A stretch of DNA of 64,000 bases from Spinacia oleracea (taxonomy: Eukaryota; Streptophyta; Magnoliopsida; Caryophyllales; Amaranthaceae): the NCBI RefSeq assembly GCF_020520425.1, contig NC_079492.1, positions 145,049,861-145,113,860 of the forward strand. The letters are read 5' to 3'. Position numbers and translations under genes: made by a program. Below are positions 11,797-22,061 of the stretch, piece by piece; positions within the stretch are counted from its first letter, which is position 1, and every line of letters starts with the position of its first letter. The notes under the pieces were generated by a model, which saw only the letters and a list, made by a program, of their open reading frames with translations, was not told the origin of the DNA and did no database searches.

Positions 11797-13254
11797 TGTT
11801 AGGTTATGATACATATGACAATTCATAAATCATGCGGAAAAACCATAAACCCAGGAATACATATTATTTACACATAATCATTTAGCATAGATTAGATGCA
11901 TACTCTTTGTTGCGTGCCTACCCTAGCTGCGCCCGAACCGAACAAGAACAAGTCTTTAGGACTCCAAGTGTCGTCCCTCCGTAGATAGTCCACAGCACGT
12001 CCGGATCCGCCTTAAGATTGACCAACTAGAATCGCCCTTAAGGTACTATTATTTTCGGCACTTTATAGGCAAATGTGTGACTGAATTTTTCTCTCAAAAA
12101 CTCACTTTGAATACTTTGAAACTTTTTTTTTTATAAATTGTGAGCCCTATCCTCATATTTATAGCGGTATGGAAAGGGAATCGAAATCCTATTCAGATAC
12201 AAATTAATCAAACCTAGAATCCTACAAGAACTCTAATTTAATTAATTTATCAAATAGAATTAGGAATTTAATCATTAACCGAACTCTGCATGTTTTAGGA
12301 AACGTGCACGAACACAAACACTTGCACACACACGCACGACAGCCACGATGGGCCTCATGCGTGCGCGCGAGCAGCAGCCCACTCAGCGCCCGCGCGCGCT
12401 GTGCGCTGCGCGTGCTGTGCGCGCTGCGCGCGCTGTGCGCGCTGTGCGCTGCGCGTGCTGTGCGCGCTGTGCGCGCTGCGCGTGCTGTGCGCGCTGCGCG
12501 CAGCCTGCTGGGCCTGGCCTTGCTGTTTGTGCGGCGCGCTTGGCTTGCTGGGCGATGGCCTGGCTTCGTGCTGGGCCTCGTCCGGCAGGCCTCGTCCGAT
12601 GCTTATTCGTACGATGCGCTTCCGATTAAATTTTCCGATTCCGGAATTCATTTCCGATACGAACAATATTTAATATTTCCGATTCCGGAATTAATTTCCG
12701 TTTCGAACAAATATTTAATATTTCCGTTTCCGGAATTATTTTCCGATTCCGGTAATATTTCCGATTCTGACAATATTTCCGTTTCCGGCAATATTTCCGA
12801 TTCTGGCAATATTTCCATTTTCGATAATATTTTCCGATACGTACCATGTTTCCGTTTCCGGCAACATCTACGACTTGGATAATATTTATATTTCCGATAC
12901 GATCCATATTTCCGTTTCCGGCAATATCATCGTTTCCGGAGTATTCATTTCTTGCCTGTGACGATCTTAGCTCCCACTGAAACCAAGATCCGTCGGTTCC
13001 GAATATTCATAGATAGAGTATCTAATGCCATTAGATACTTGATCCGTTTACGTACTATTTGTGTGACCCTACGGGTTCAGTCAAGAGTAAGCTGTGGATT
13101 AATATCATTAATTCCACTTGAACTGAAGCGGCCTCTAGCTAGGCATTCAGCTCACTTGATCTCACTGAATTATTAACTTGTCAGATAATACTGAACCGCA
13201 TTTATTAGACTTAACATAGAATGCATACTTGGACCAAGGGCATTATTTCCTTCA
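11797..13254 (-). repeat. 5' LTR of the copia element (1458 bp)
   Basis: This copy has the same sequence as the LTR at 2685-4081 but is 61 bp longer. The extra length is in the GCGCGCTGTG-type array at about 12395-12505. Outside that array I find about six single-base differences. In element orientation this copy drives transcription. Confidence 0.95.
12156..12164 (-). promoter_or_regulatory. TATA box in the 5' LTR
   Basis: The element strand reads CGCTATAAATATGAGG, a good TATA motif inside the LTR. Transcription would begin roughly 25-35 bases downstream on the minus strand. The other LTR has the same motif at 3044-3052. Confidence 0.65.
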
Positions 13255-13351
13255 CGATATACTATGTAGATCTTAATGAGTGTATAAGCGCGCTTAGTCT
13301 CTAATAATTTGAGTTATTTTAATTTCATCTTAATAAAAATATTGTATCTTA

Positions 13352-14000
13352 GAGCAACATCAGAGCAACTCCAATGGTGGGCTACAAGGTAATGTGGCTA
13401 AGTTTGCCACATCATATTTCTAGCTACAATTATTTTAAGCTATAAACTTTCACATTGGTGGGCTACAATCCCTTGTAGCTCCCTATAATATTTAATTCAT
13501 ATCTTTCCCCATTTATTTTTTGAGCTACCTGCCCAAAATAGCTACAATGTTTTAGTAGCTGTTGATGTCATTATTGCAACAATGGTGGGCTACCTGCTCA
13601 TATATTTTTTTTTTTTTTTTCGTGAGCAGGTCCATTTTCCAACCATTGGAGTTACTCTCAGCGTCAAGTCTTAAGACTTGAATTTTGCTGACATGACATA
13701 TATATGACCCACCTAGCTAGTTTTAAGATCAGACATATCATTTTGTAGTATTGAAGTGGGTTAGTCTTAATAAAGTCTTAAATCGACCTTTAAAAATTTA
13801 AGACTCAATATGGGAGTTAAATTAAAAATAATAATCATAATGTTATATTATTTGAGATGTTTTAAATGAGTTTGAGGGGTGAAGAGTTAAATATGGATAA
13901 GTCTGAAAAAATCTTAACAAAATTTAATTAATTAAATATTAGTGAAAATCTAACATGGCATATGAGATAAGTTTTAAGATAAGACTCCTAAATATTGCAC
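13352..14000. mobile_element. TTA-flanked MITE, copy 1, interrupted
   Basis: It starts GAGCAACATCA after TTA and resembles the neighbouring copy at 14004-14358 along its length, once the 295-bp nested element is removed. Its right terminus is degraded (AATATTGCAC instead of a GATGTTGCTC end). The 3-bp TTA duplication suggests the PIF/Harbinger (Tourist) group. Confidence 0.7.
13363..13657. mobile_element. Nested MITE inside copy 1
   Basis: The left end reads GAGCAACTCCAATGGTGGG, and the right end is its imperfect reverse complement (CCATTGGAGTTACTC). A 3-bp duplication, TCA, sits at 13360-13362 and 13658-13660. Removing the insert restores the sequence of the host MITE. It has no coding capacity. 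Confidence 0.75.
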
Positions 14001-14003
14001 TTA

Positions 14004-14358
14004 GAGCAACATCAACGCTAAGTCTTAAGATTTGAATATTGCTGACATGTTATATGACTCAGCTAGTCTTAAGATTACATATATCAATTTGTTGCATTGA
14101 AGTGAGATAGTCTTAACAAAGTCTTAAATGGATTCTTGAAAAACTAAGACTCAACTTAAGACTCAATGTGTGAGTTAAATAAAATAAAAATTAAATATGT
14201 TATATTATTTGAGATGTTTTAAATGAGTTTGAGGGGGTGAAGAGCTAAATTTGAATGAGTCTAAAGAAGTCTTAATAAAATTTAATTAATTAAATATTAG
14301 TAGAAAGCTGACATGACATATGAAAAAAGTATTAAGATAAGACCCCTTGATGTTGCTC
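14004..14358. mobile_element. TTA-flanked MITE, copy 2, intact
   Basis: It is 355 bp, begins GAGCAACATCAACG and ends CTTGATGTTGCTC, with TTA on each side (14001-14003 and 14359-14361). Copy 1 abuts it and shares one TTA, so the two copies lie in direct tandem. Confidence 0.78.
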
Positions 14359-14555
14359 TTAGCTTGAGTGTTGGCCTAGTTTAACCGCATTTTGCGTAAA
14401 TATTAAAAAGGGTTAAGTGTTGGCTATATGCATGTGGTCTTCTATTAACCTTTGATAAATTAAAGCTACCCACGTAGGTTATAGTTTGTGTCGATTTATT
14501 ATTTTAGTTTTTTGACATATAAATTATTTAAATAAAATACGGATACTCCATAGTA

Positions 14556-14806
14556 CTTCATCCGTTTCAAAAAGATCTTTACAGTTACTATCTGCACAAC
14601 TCTAATGCAATATTTAACTATTAATATATCTAATTTCGTATGTGAAAAAATTATAAAAATTTGGTATTCTGAAAATACATACCGAGATCAATCTGACAAG
14701 ATCTTACATACAACGTTTTGATGTATATAATAGTGAGAATTTACGGTCAAATTTTTTATACTTTGGACACATTTTTCAAAGCGTAAAGAACTTTCAGAAA
14801 CGGAGG
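14556..14806. mobile_element. Stowaway-like MITE (251 bp)
   Basis: The left end is CTTCATCCGTTTCA and the right end TGAAACGGAGG-like (read as CAGAAACGGAGG), with TA on each side. An AAGATCTTTAC / GTAAAGAACTTT pair continues the inverted repeat. Confidence 0.65.
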
Positions 14807-15594
14807 TAGTGGTTTCCGAATACGTAGTACTCCGTATTTGATTGTAGTCGTCATGTCGTCCATTTTGTAATCACGATTTGCACGTACGTAGTAGTAACGG
14901 TGTCTGGTCAAATTTATTACTCCGTATAACATACGTAGTACTACGTATACGCTTAATCTTTAGGCATATATAGGTATATACCGACAAGACAAAGATTAGA
15001 TTTTACATTCCTAATTAAGAAAAAATATGGATTCTCACGTGGGAATGTATATGTAAGCCCTAAAATCAGAATAAATAAAATAAACCTAGATTCTAATTAA
15101 TAATAATCCATACGTAATACGTCGTTTAGCAAGTAAAATTGTAAATATATAACGTGTGCAACAATTATGTCACGCGTGGCTAATGGGTTAACAACTCTTG
15201 TCATGCTAATTTTAGAAACTAATACATAAATGCTTTCCCTTCTAATAATAGAATATTGTATTTACTACTACGTATTACTATATCCTAATAATATAAGAGT
15301 ATTTTACACCCACGTGGCATGTGTTATTTCCGTATGCACCTCACCCTTAATTGTCCAAAATACTAATAGTAGTTGAACTCCATTTTTTTTTTGTTAGGAA
15401 ACCTTAGCTTGTGCTCCATATGTGTAGAACACCAAATATATATATGATCAACGATGATGATTATATATATTCAACATTATTGAACGCAAAACTTGCATGA
15501 GTGTCGACATGTATTCGATCAATCCGTTTGAATTTGGTTGTCTCGGTCATTTCAAGTCTAAATTACACGAATAATATATATTTAAGTGAATAAT
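14807..15594. other. AT-rich intergenic DNA, nothing recognised
   Basis: Several TACTCCGTA and ACGTAGTACT words occur, which look like fragments of old MITE ends. I see no gene or intact element. Confidence 0.5.
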
Positions 15595-15608
15595 ATTACT
15601 TGAAGTTT

Positions 15609-16252
15609 AACTAAAAAAGACATTTAGAAATTAAAAAAATCATAGCCGTCCTCCTCCCTTTTTTTCTCTCTAGGGTTTACAAATTTCAAAGGGTTTTTAG
15701 GGCGGAGTTAGTCAAATTTCTTCGGAAAAAGTCAAATTTCTTCGGAAATTTGGCTATTTTTGGCCCTTTTGGTTTAATTATTCATGTGTTTGTATTCAGA
15801 TTCAATAAAACTACATCGTTTGAGTGTAGTAAGTTCCCCTATGGTGGGATTAGTGAGTGTAGTAAGTTCCCCTATGGTGGGATTAGTTGAGTATTTGGAT
15901 TTTAGTATTAGTATAGTTTTGGTGGAGTATCGTCGTGAATTCGGTTCGTTGATAAAGAATTATACGAGATTGAACCAGTTATCAAAATTTTCAAATTGAC
16001 TTAGATGAATCGGATGGAAACCGTCCTCGTGGCTACAACAAATCGTTAGACCGTCTCTCCGAAAAGGCTGTATGTTCCAGCGATATGTGCGAGAGATGTC
16101 CCGCAGTGCAAGATCTTCCTAACGATGGTAGTTTTGATGAAGGAATACCTATTTTTGATTCAATTTGTTATGTATTTGTTAAATTCAATTTCTGTTGTAG
16201 ATGCCGTATGACTTTCTATTAATGAATTGATTTTACATTCAAAAAAAAAAAA
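15609..16252 (+). mobile_element. Poly(A)-tailed retroposon, copy 1 (644 bp)
   Basis: A 14-bp target duplication, ATTACTTGAAGTTT, flanks it at 15595-15608 and 16253-16266, directly after a 3' A-run. This is the signature of LINE-type target-primed insertion. It is homologous to 48697-49282 over most of its length: a pyrimidine-rich start, AGGGTTTACAAA, a GGCGGA segment, a tandem duplication around CCCTATGGTGGG, and a similar 3' end before the A-run. I recognise no pol III box A/B and no intact reading frame. It could be an internally deleted LINE, a retroposed non-coding RNA or a processed transcript. Confidence 0.75.
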
Positions 16253-16266
16253 ATTACTTGAAGTTT

Positions 16267-17038
16267 CAACCGTATTAGGTCGCTAGGGTTCCATCTAGCT
16301 TTAAAACATTGAATGTATATATATATCTCAATTACTCCGGTGTTGAAGATTGAGTCTTCTAATTCTAGGTAAACAAATTAAAGCTTCAATTACGTTGTTA
16401 GTTGTTACTCATCATGCATGCATATAATTAAGCGTACGTACTAGCTGCTCCCTTCAATATGATATTTAGATATAAAAACACAATAATTTTTTAAGAAATT
16501 TAGTTACAACTAAAACTAAAAAGAATCATTCTAACAACACACACATAATTACAAATAAAAGTCTAAAATAAAATAAAATGAAAAGCTAAAGAAAATCTAG
16601 AAAGGGAGCAATATCTAGCAATTGTGAGTTGTTGAAGTTACAAAATGTAAATTATCTAATAATGATGTTCATATACAATCTCATTTTTGTCTCGAAGGAA
16701 CAACTTTAGCCGTAACTAGCTAGTTGTCCACAACTTAGACAGGGTACAAAATCGATGGACATCTTCAATTCACATCAATATGGGGCCAATGTAAAACAAA
16801 CAAATTAATAAATGTGGGAGAAACAAAGAGAATCCTAGATCTTATTATCCCCCAAAAAATTAAAAATTAGATCTTTAATTATATGGTGTGGAGAAAAAAA
16901 TTTGGCATCTCAAATAGTAGCGGATCCATAAATTATAGGAGTATAGGCTTAGAAATTCTGTTAAAATCTGACCCAAAACTCCACAAGGCTACGAAACACC
17001 CCAAATTGATAAAAGAATAGAGAAATGTTACTTTATAA
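16267..17038. other. AT-rich intergenic DNA, nothing recognised
   Basis: I see no coding region, RNA gene or element termini in this stretch. Confidence 0.5.
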
Positions 17039-17539
17039 TACTCCCTCCATTCCTTTTTGTTCTTCCCATTTCCTTTTTTAGCATTTCTTTTTGTTCTTCC
17101 CCTACTGAATCTTTACTATTTTTGGCCATAGTTTTTTTACCAATTTACCCTAAGATTCCCCACTATTTACCAAAAAACCCTAAGATTCTACCCTTTTTCC
17201 ACCCTCTTTTTCCCCACCACCCTTATTTAATTAATTTCCCATCCCCCATAACCCCACCCCACTACCGTCACTTTCACTCTCTCTCACCTCTCTGATTTCT
17301 CTCTCTCTTCATTTCTTTACTGATTCACTTCAACCCCCTCACCTCTCTGATTTTTCTCTCTCTCTTCATTTCCTTACTCTGTTTCTCTCCTCCTCTCATT
17401 TTCACTATCTCTCCTCCAAAACATCTCTCTGTTCTTCAGAGATCTGGAATTGAGATCGCCGCCACCACTACAACCAAACCTCCGCCGCCGCCGCCCTCCA
17501 TTGATGTTGTAGAATACGAAAAAATGGCTTTAGATGGTG

Positions 17540-17587
17540 AAATTCGACCATAAAAACTCTAGATCTAGAGTTTTCATGGTCGAATTT
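17540..17587. repeat. 48-bp near-perfect palindrome
   Basis: The sequence reads outwards in both directions from a central AGATCT, and its two 24-base arms are complementary except for one pair. An RNA crossing it would form a hairpin with almost no loop. It lies inside the 1.7-kb TIR element. Confidence 0.8.
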
Positions 17588-17639
17588 GACTTCTAAATCC
17601 TTAAAATCGTGAGTGATAGTAAGGATCAAGTGGGTCTTT

Positions 17640-18540
17640 ATTTATTTTTGTGTATTTTATTTGTTGAATTTTCTGGGCAAATTTTTTTGTCGATTTTTCT
17701 GGTTGAATTTGGTCGAATTTCTCAGTTGATTTTCGTCGAATTTTTGGGTTAATTTTGGTCGATTTTTTGGCTGAGTTTTTGGGTTGAATTTGGTCGATTT
17801 TTGGGTTAAATTTGGTCGAATTTGTGGTTGATTTTGGGTTGAATGTGTTCGTATTTATGGGTTGAATTTGTTCATAATTCTGGGTTGAAGTTTGCTCGAT
17901 TTTTGGTTGAATTTGTTCGAGTTTCTGGGTTGAATTTGTTAGATTTTGGTCGAATTTTTGGTTGATTTTGGTTGAATTTTGTGGGTTGATTGTGGTCGGA
18001 ATTTTGGGTTGATTTTGGTCGATTTTTTGGGTTGATTGTTGTCGAATTTCTGGGTTAATTTTGGTTGAATTGCTCGTCGAATTTCTGGGTTGATTAACTC
18101 GAATTTTCGGGTTGATTTGGTCGAAATTTTGGGTTGATTTTCTCGAATTTCTGGGTTGTTTTGGTCAAATTTCTGGGTTTAATTTTGGGTTGAATAAATC
18201 TCGATTTTCTGGGTTGAATTTTGGGTGTAATTTTCTCGAACTTCTGGGTTCATTGTACCGAAATTTTCTTCTGGGTTTATTTATGTCGAACTTCTGGGTT
18301 CATTGTACCGAAATTTTGGGTTTTATTTATGTCAAATTTTCTTGATTGTTTGTTTTGTTTGTTGATTTGTTGATTTCGAATCTGGTTTTTTTGTTCGAAT
18401 TTAATTTGGTTTTTTTGTTCGAATTTAATCTTGGTTTTTTTGTTCGAATTCTTGATTGTTGATTTGGTCGAATTCTTGATTGTTTGTTGAATGTTTTGGT
18501 TTGATTTTTCTTGATTTTTTTGGTTTGAATTAAACTGGTT
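17640..18540. repeat. Degenerate minisatellite TTGGTCGAATTTCTGGGTTGA
   Basis: Some dozens of imperfect copies of a unit of about 20-25 bp alternate GGTCGAATTT and CTGGGTTGATTT. The stretch has strong strand asymmetry (G and T rich). It forms the right half of the 1.7-kb TIR element. Open frames in it are by-products of the repeat. Confidence 0.75.
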
Positions 18541-18749
18541 TTTTTTATTAATAATAAAATATCTCCTATTTATCTTATTTCTTTAATATTTTCTCTCTCC
18601 TTAATTTATTTTAAATATATAATCCCTTACACCCAATCATTATTCTTACACTCAATCATTACTCATATCCCAATACAAACCAAGATTCAGTTTTCTTAAA
18701 CCACACCCAACATTCTTTAGGGGAAGAACAAAAGGGAATGGAGGGAGTA

Positions 18750-19511
18750 CTAATGAATTACATCCCTTAGTTGTCATATGGTTTTACGGTGAATTTCATT
18801 TGGTTTTGTAAAATGAACTCTCTCTTTTGATGAATATTCCCATATTTGGCAGGCTCACTGTTAAAAATTAACGGAAAAAATAGTAAAATTAAGTTTTTAA
18901 AAAAATATTAAAAAAAAATAACTAAAATTAAACAAGTTTATTTTATCAAGTGGAGTCACGTGACCCACTTACTAGTTACTAACTTACTACATATTGATTC
19001 AGCCGCTGATCTGAAATACAAATCAAATTAGCATTTAGATGATGTACGGGTAATGATCTTGCGTATTTATTTTCTTTATATTTTTTATAGACCATATAAT
19101 TTATTTTCAATTAAATAGGTCATATCCACTAATATTTGTATGACAGATTTAATTAAATAAATATTATTCACCCTACATGAAATTAAAATCAGTAAAAGCA
19201 TTATGCATTAATTATTTATTTATTTATAATTTTTGGTTTAGAAAATCCCGTTGTATGTACAAAGGGATTATTACCTTTAGATGCAATCATGCAAACCAAA
19301 TGTATACTAGTTTCACTAACAAGGAAATTAATTGTCATTCAAATAAACAAATATGGAACAACTTCTAAAGGCCGGACGACAAAAAAGAAAACGGGAAAGT
19401 TTTTAAGGAGGGGAAGGAATATGAGAAAAGTAATTAATACTCCGTACGCCATTCATCTGACTGAGAAATATAGTGTAGTAAGGTTATAGAGGAAGATAAA
19501 ACCCTCAGTAT
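18750..19511. other. AT-rich intergenic DNA, nothing recognised
   Basis: No gene or element termini were identified. Short chance frames around 19177-19489 show no domain. Confidence 0.45.
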
Positions 19512-19791
19512 GACTCTGTTCTGTTCGACTTATTTTGACTTATTTTAGACTAAATAAGTTCAGATAAGTTCAGTTAAATTCAGATAAATTCAGTTAAGTT
19601 TAGTTAAGTTCAGATTATATAAGTTCAGCAAAAATAAGTTTTTTCTAGACATTTTCACACACAAATAAGTTATTTTTAGACAAAATAAGTTATTTTTAGA
19701 TAAAATAAGTTTAGTTTAGTTAAGTTCAGATAAGTTCAGTTAAGTTTAGATAATATAAGTTCGGTCAAAATAAGTCCAACAGAACGGAGCC
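19512..19791. mobile_element. MITE rich in AATAAGTTCAG repeats
   Basis: The inverted ends are GACTCTGTTCTGTT and AACAGAACGGAGCC, followed inwards by ACTTATTTTGAC and its reverse complement. The centre is a run of TAAGTTCAGATAAGTT-like repeats. It belongs to the same dispersed family as the elements at 24783, 28473, 35814, 38156, 39155 and 56023. Confidence 0.65.
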
Positions 19792-19911
19792 ATAGTTTTT
19801 TTTTATTCAAAATGTTTTGCAAGTATAAGGTGTACAATAAACTTATTGTATACCGGAAACTTTTATATAATACAAGAAATAAAAACCACGGCTTTCCAGT
19901 TGATGGTTTTG

Positions 19912-19939
19912 TTTTTTTTTTTTTTTTTTTTTTTTTTTT
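19912..19939. repeat. 28-base T run
   Basis: An uninterrupted T homopolymer. It precedes the CACTA-like fragment and could be the A-tail of a minus-strand retroposon, but no matching target duplication was found. Confidence 0.7.
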
Positions 19940-19949
19940 ATTTATTAAA

Positions 19950-20276
19950 AACACTGACTGTTATGATGGTTGGTAAAGTACCGACTAATATAGTAGTCGG
20001 TCAAATATCGACTATTATGGTAGTCGGAAAAATACGACTGCTATTGTGGTCGGTATTTTAACGACTACCATTTCGGTCGGTAAATACCGACTACCATGTT
20101 AGTCGGAAAATACCGACTGCAAGTGTCGTAAACTAGTCGGTAATTTTTTCCGACTACTTTTTAGTCGGAAATTATCTAAACACCGACCAGCTTAACTCCG
20201 ACTACCCTTTACCGACCAAAATCAGTGTTTTTCCGACTGTATTTTACAGTCGGAATTTTGCCGTTTTCTTGTAGTG
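19950..20276. mobile_element. CACTA-like non-autonomous element, left end lost
   Basis: The right end reads TTTTCTTGTAGTG, the reverse complement of the CACTACAAGAAAA terminus typical of this plant CACTA group. The interior consists of short repeated motifs in both orientations (TAGTCGGTAAA, ACCGACTA), as in CACTA subterminal regions. No CACTACAAG start is present on the left. Confidence 0.55.
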
Positions 20277-21050
20277 TATTCAGCTATTTGTAATTTTTAC
20301 CCTATTTTTTTTATAACTTTTAAGTATGTTTTATTAAATTTTATATTAGGAAAAAAAGTTGATGGATAATTTTTTTTTAAAATGTTAAATAGTTACATTT
20401 ATACATCATCAGTTATTTTTGAAGGAATGATGTTTATTAAAATGAAAAAAAGATTATCACTAAAAATATTTACATATATCGATGTAACTTTTAAGCATTT
20501 TAGCTTAAAAATTTTATTCCGATATACAATATTTATTTTACATTAATTTTAAATAATATTTTTTTTTAAAACTTTTTTTTTTAAGTAAGTAGAAAGTTCA
20601 TATATCCTTGATAAATCCTAAAATAAGTTTGGTGGAGTTTGATCCCTAACCTCGCCACCTTGGGTCTAGAAGTTGGAGACCTAACCAACTAGTGTATCCT
20701 CTTATCTTGAATAAATACTTAGCTAATACTAGGGCTCCCTAATTACTTAATTAGACAGTCATCTATACTTAGTATTTAAAAAGAAAAACCACAAACAATT
20801 AGATGACACGTGTCATCCTATCTTACATCCACAATTTTTTTTCAATTTTTCCTTTTGTTGTTTGTTAACTATACAAAGCATTTTACAGTTTTTATACATG
20901 CATCTTTCTCATTTAACATCAATTCACCATTTAGTTTATGTATTTATTCAACCTCTTCCACTCCATTTGTCTATTTAACACTCAATATAATTAACCATCT
21001 ATTTTATATTTCGTATATTTTTTCAACTTCTAAATTTCAAACTTATATAA

Positions 21051-21053
<3 letters not shown>
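20277..21053. other. Intergenic DNA with a possible old SINE
   Basis: On the minus strand at about 20560-20715, TAGTTGGTTAGG is followed by GGTTAGGGATCAAAC, which resembles tRNA-type A and B boxes. T-rich tracts lie where a minus-strand A-tail would be. No target duplication was found, so this is weak. The remainder is AT-rich with no gene. Confidence 0.3.
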
Positions 21054-21120
<67 letters not shown>

Positions 21121-21121
21121 T
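21054..21121. repeat. (AT)n microsatellite
   Basis: About 34 AT units interrupted by a single C at 21095. Confidence 0.95.
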
Positions 21122-21435
21122 TCCCACTAGAATCACAATCCCTCAATAAAACTAGCACTTTAAAAGACGGCTTAAAAATCACTATATAATTGTCCGTTCA
21201 TTGAACGGGCTTAAAAGCTAGTTAACATATTGGTATTGCATACATACCGTACAGAGCACCCAAAATAAAGTGACATAAGCGAGGTGAGGACCAGGGTAGA
21301 CAAGTCCAAAACTACGGTCAATAGTGGGGAATAATGCCAATTAATGGCAGAGGCTTGGTTATATTAGGAAATTTGGATGACTATATAATTAATTGAAATC
21401 TACCTGCATTTAATTATTTACCCAAATTCTTATAT

Positions 21436-22061
21436 GAGACTGTCCTCACCATTAACTGATGGTGAGACCAGTTCATACTTGCGAATTTAGGTATGTTACT
21501 TTTATAGTTTAGACATGTTACTTTTTTTTATATAATTTTAGATGATGTACTTTTTTTAGTTTAGGTATGTTACTTCTCTAGTTTATACATGTTACTTTTT
21601 TTATACGGAATAGTTTTAGGGGAGGTACATTTTTAGTTTAGGTATGTTACTTCTAAAGTTTAGACATGTTACTTTTTTTTTTTTAATAATTTAAGAGGAG
21701 GTATTTTTTTTAATTTAGGTATGTTACTTCTATAGTTTAGACATGTTACTTTTTTTTATAATTTTAGATGAGGTACTTTTTTAGTTTAGGTATGTTACTT
21801 CTATAGTTTAGACATATTACTTTTTTTTATACAGAATAGTTTTAGGGGAGGTACATTTTTAGTTTAGGTATGTTACTTCTATAATTTAGACATGTTACTT
21901 TTTTTAATATAATTTTAGAGGATGTACTTTTTTAGTTTAGGTATGTTACTTCTATAGTTTAGATCTGTTACTTTTTTTTTTATAGTTTTAGGGGAGGTAC
22001 GCTATTGGTTTTGCGCTCGTCACACCATCAAGTTGATGGTGTGACTGGTCTCACAGGAGAC
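21436..22061. repeat. Seven-copy tandem array of about 73 bp with hairpin ends
   Basis: Between 21487 and 22001 a unit of about 65-85 bp recurs about seven times: TTTAGGTATGTTACTTCTAT, AGTTTAGACATGTTACTT, a T-run, then TTTTAGGGGAGGTAC. Small local palindromes sit at both ends (around 21445-21470, CACCATTAACTGATGGTG; around 22020-22046, CACACCATCAAGTTGATGGT). GAGAC-type words lie near both ends in opposite orientation. It looks like a MITE whose centre expanded by tandem duplication; the superfamily is unclear. Confidence 0.6.

Larger units (their letters stand above)
2685..13254 (-). mobile_element. Complete Ty1/copia LTR retrotransposon
   Basis: The element is 10.57 kb and lies on the minus strand. 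It is bounded by two LTRs that start TG and end CA (element sense) and is flanked by the 5-bp target duplication CGATA at 2680-2684 and 13255-13259. Internal order in element sense: 5' LTR, primer-binding site, 2.9-kb leader, a single gag-pol frame, an untranslated 0.85 kb, polypurine tract, 3' LTR. Integrase precedes reverse transcriptase, which defines copia rather than gypsy. By eye the LTRs differ by about six substitutions plus one length change in a GC-rich repeat. At commonly used plant rates (roughly 0.7-1.3 x 10^-8 per site per year) that implies insertion within the last few hundred thousand years. All structural parts are present, so it may be autonomous. I could not assign the copia lineage. 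Confidence 0.96.
17041..18747. mobile_element. 1.7-kb TIR element with gene-like cargo
   Basis: The termini are inverted repeats of about 27 bp (CTCCCTCCATTCCTTTTTGT type), with TA on both sides (17039-17040 and 18748-18749), as in mariner/Stowaway elements. Most Stowaway MITEs are 100-400 bp, so 1707 bp is large. The interior begins with a CTCTCT-rich, 5'-UTR-like stretch, then a GC-rich piece with CCGCCGCCGCC, then a long degenerate tandem array. No transposase frame is visible, so it would be non-autonomous. The cargo looks like a captured 5' gene end, but I do not recognise the gene. Confidence 0.65.

Noticed and set aside
20560..20715. Minus-strand tRNA gene or SINE
   Set aside because: Only A/B-box-like words are present. 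No cloverleaf fold, no clear tail junction and no target duplication were found, so I left it as a note in the intergenic entry.
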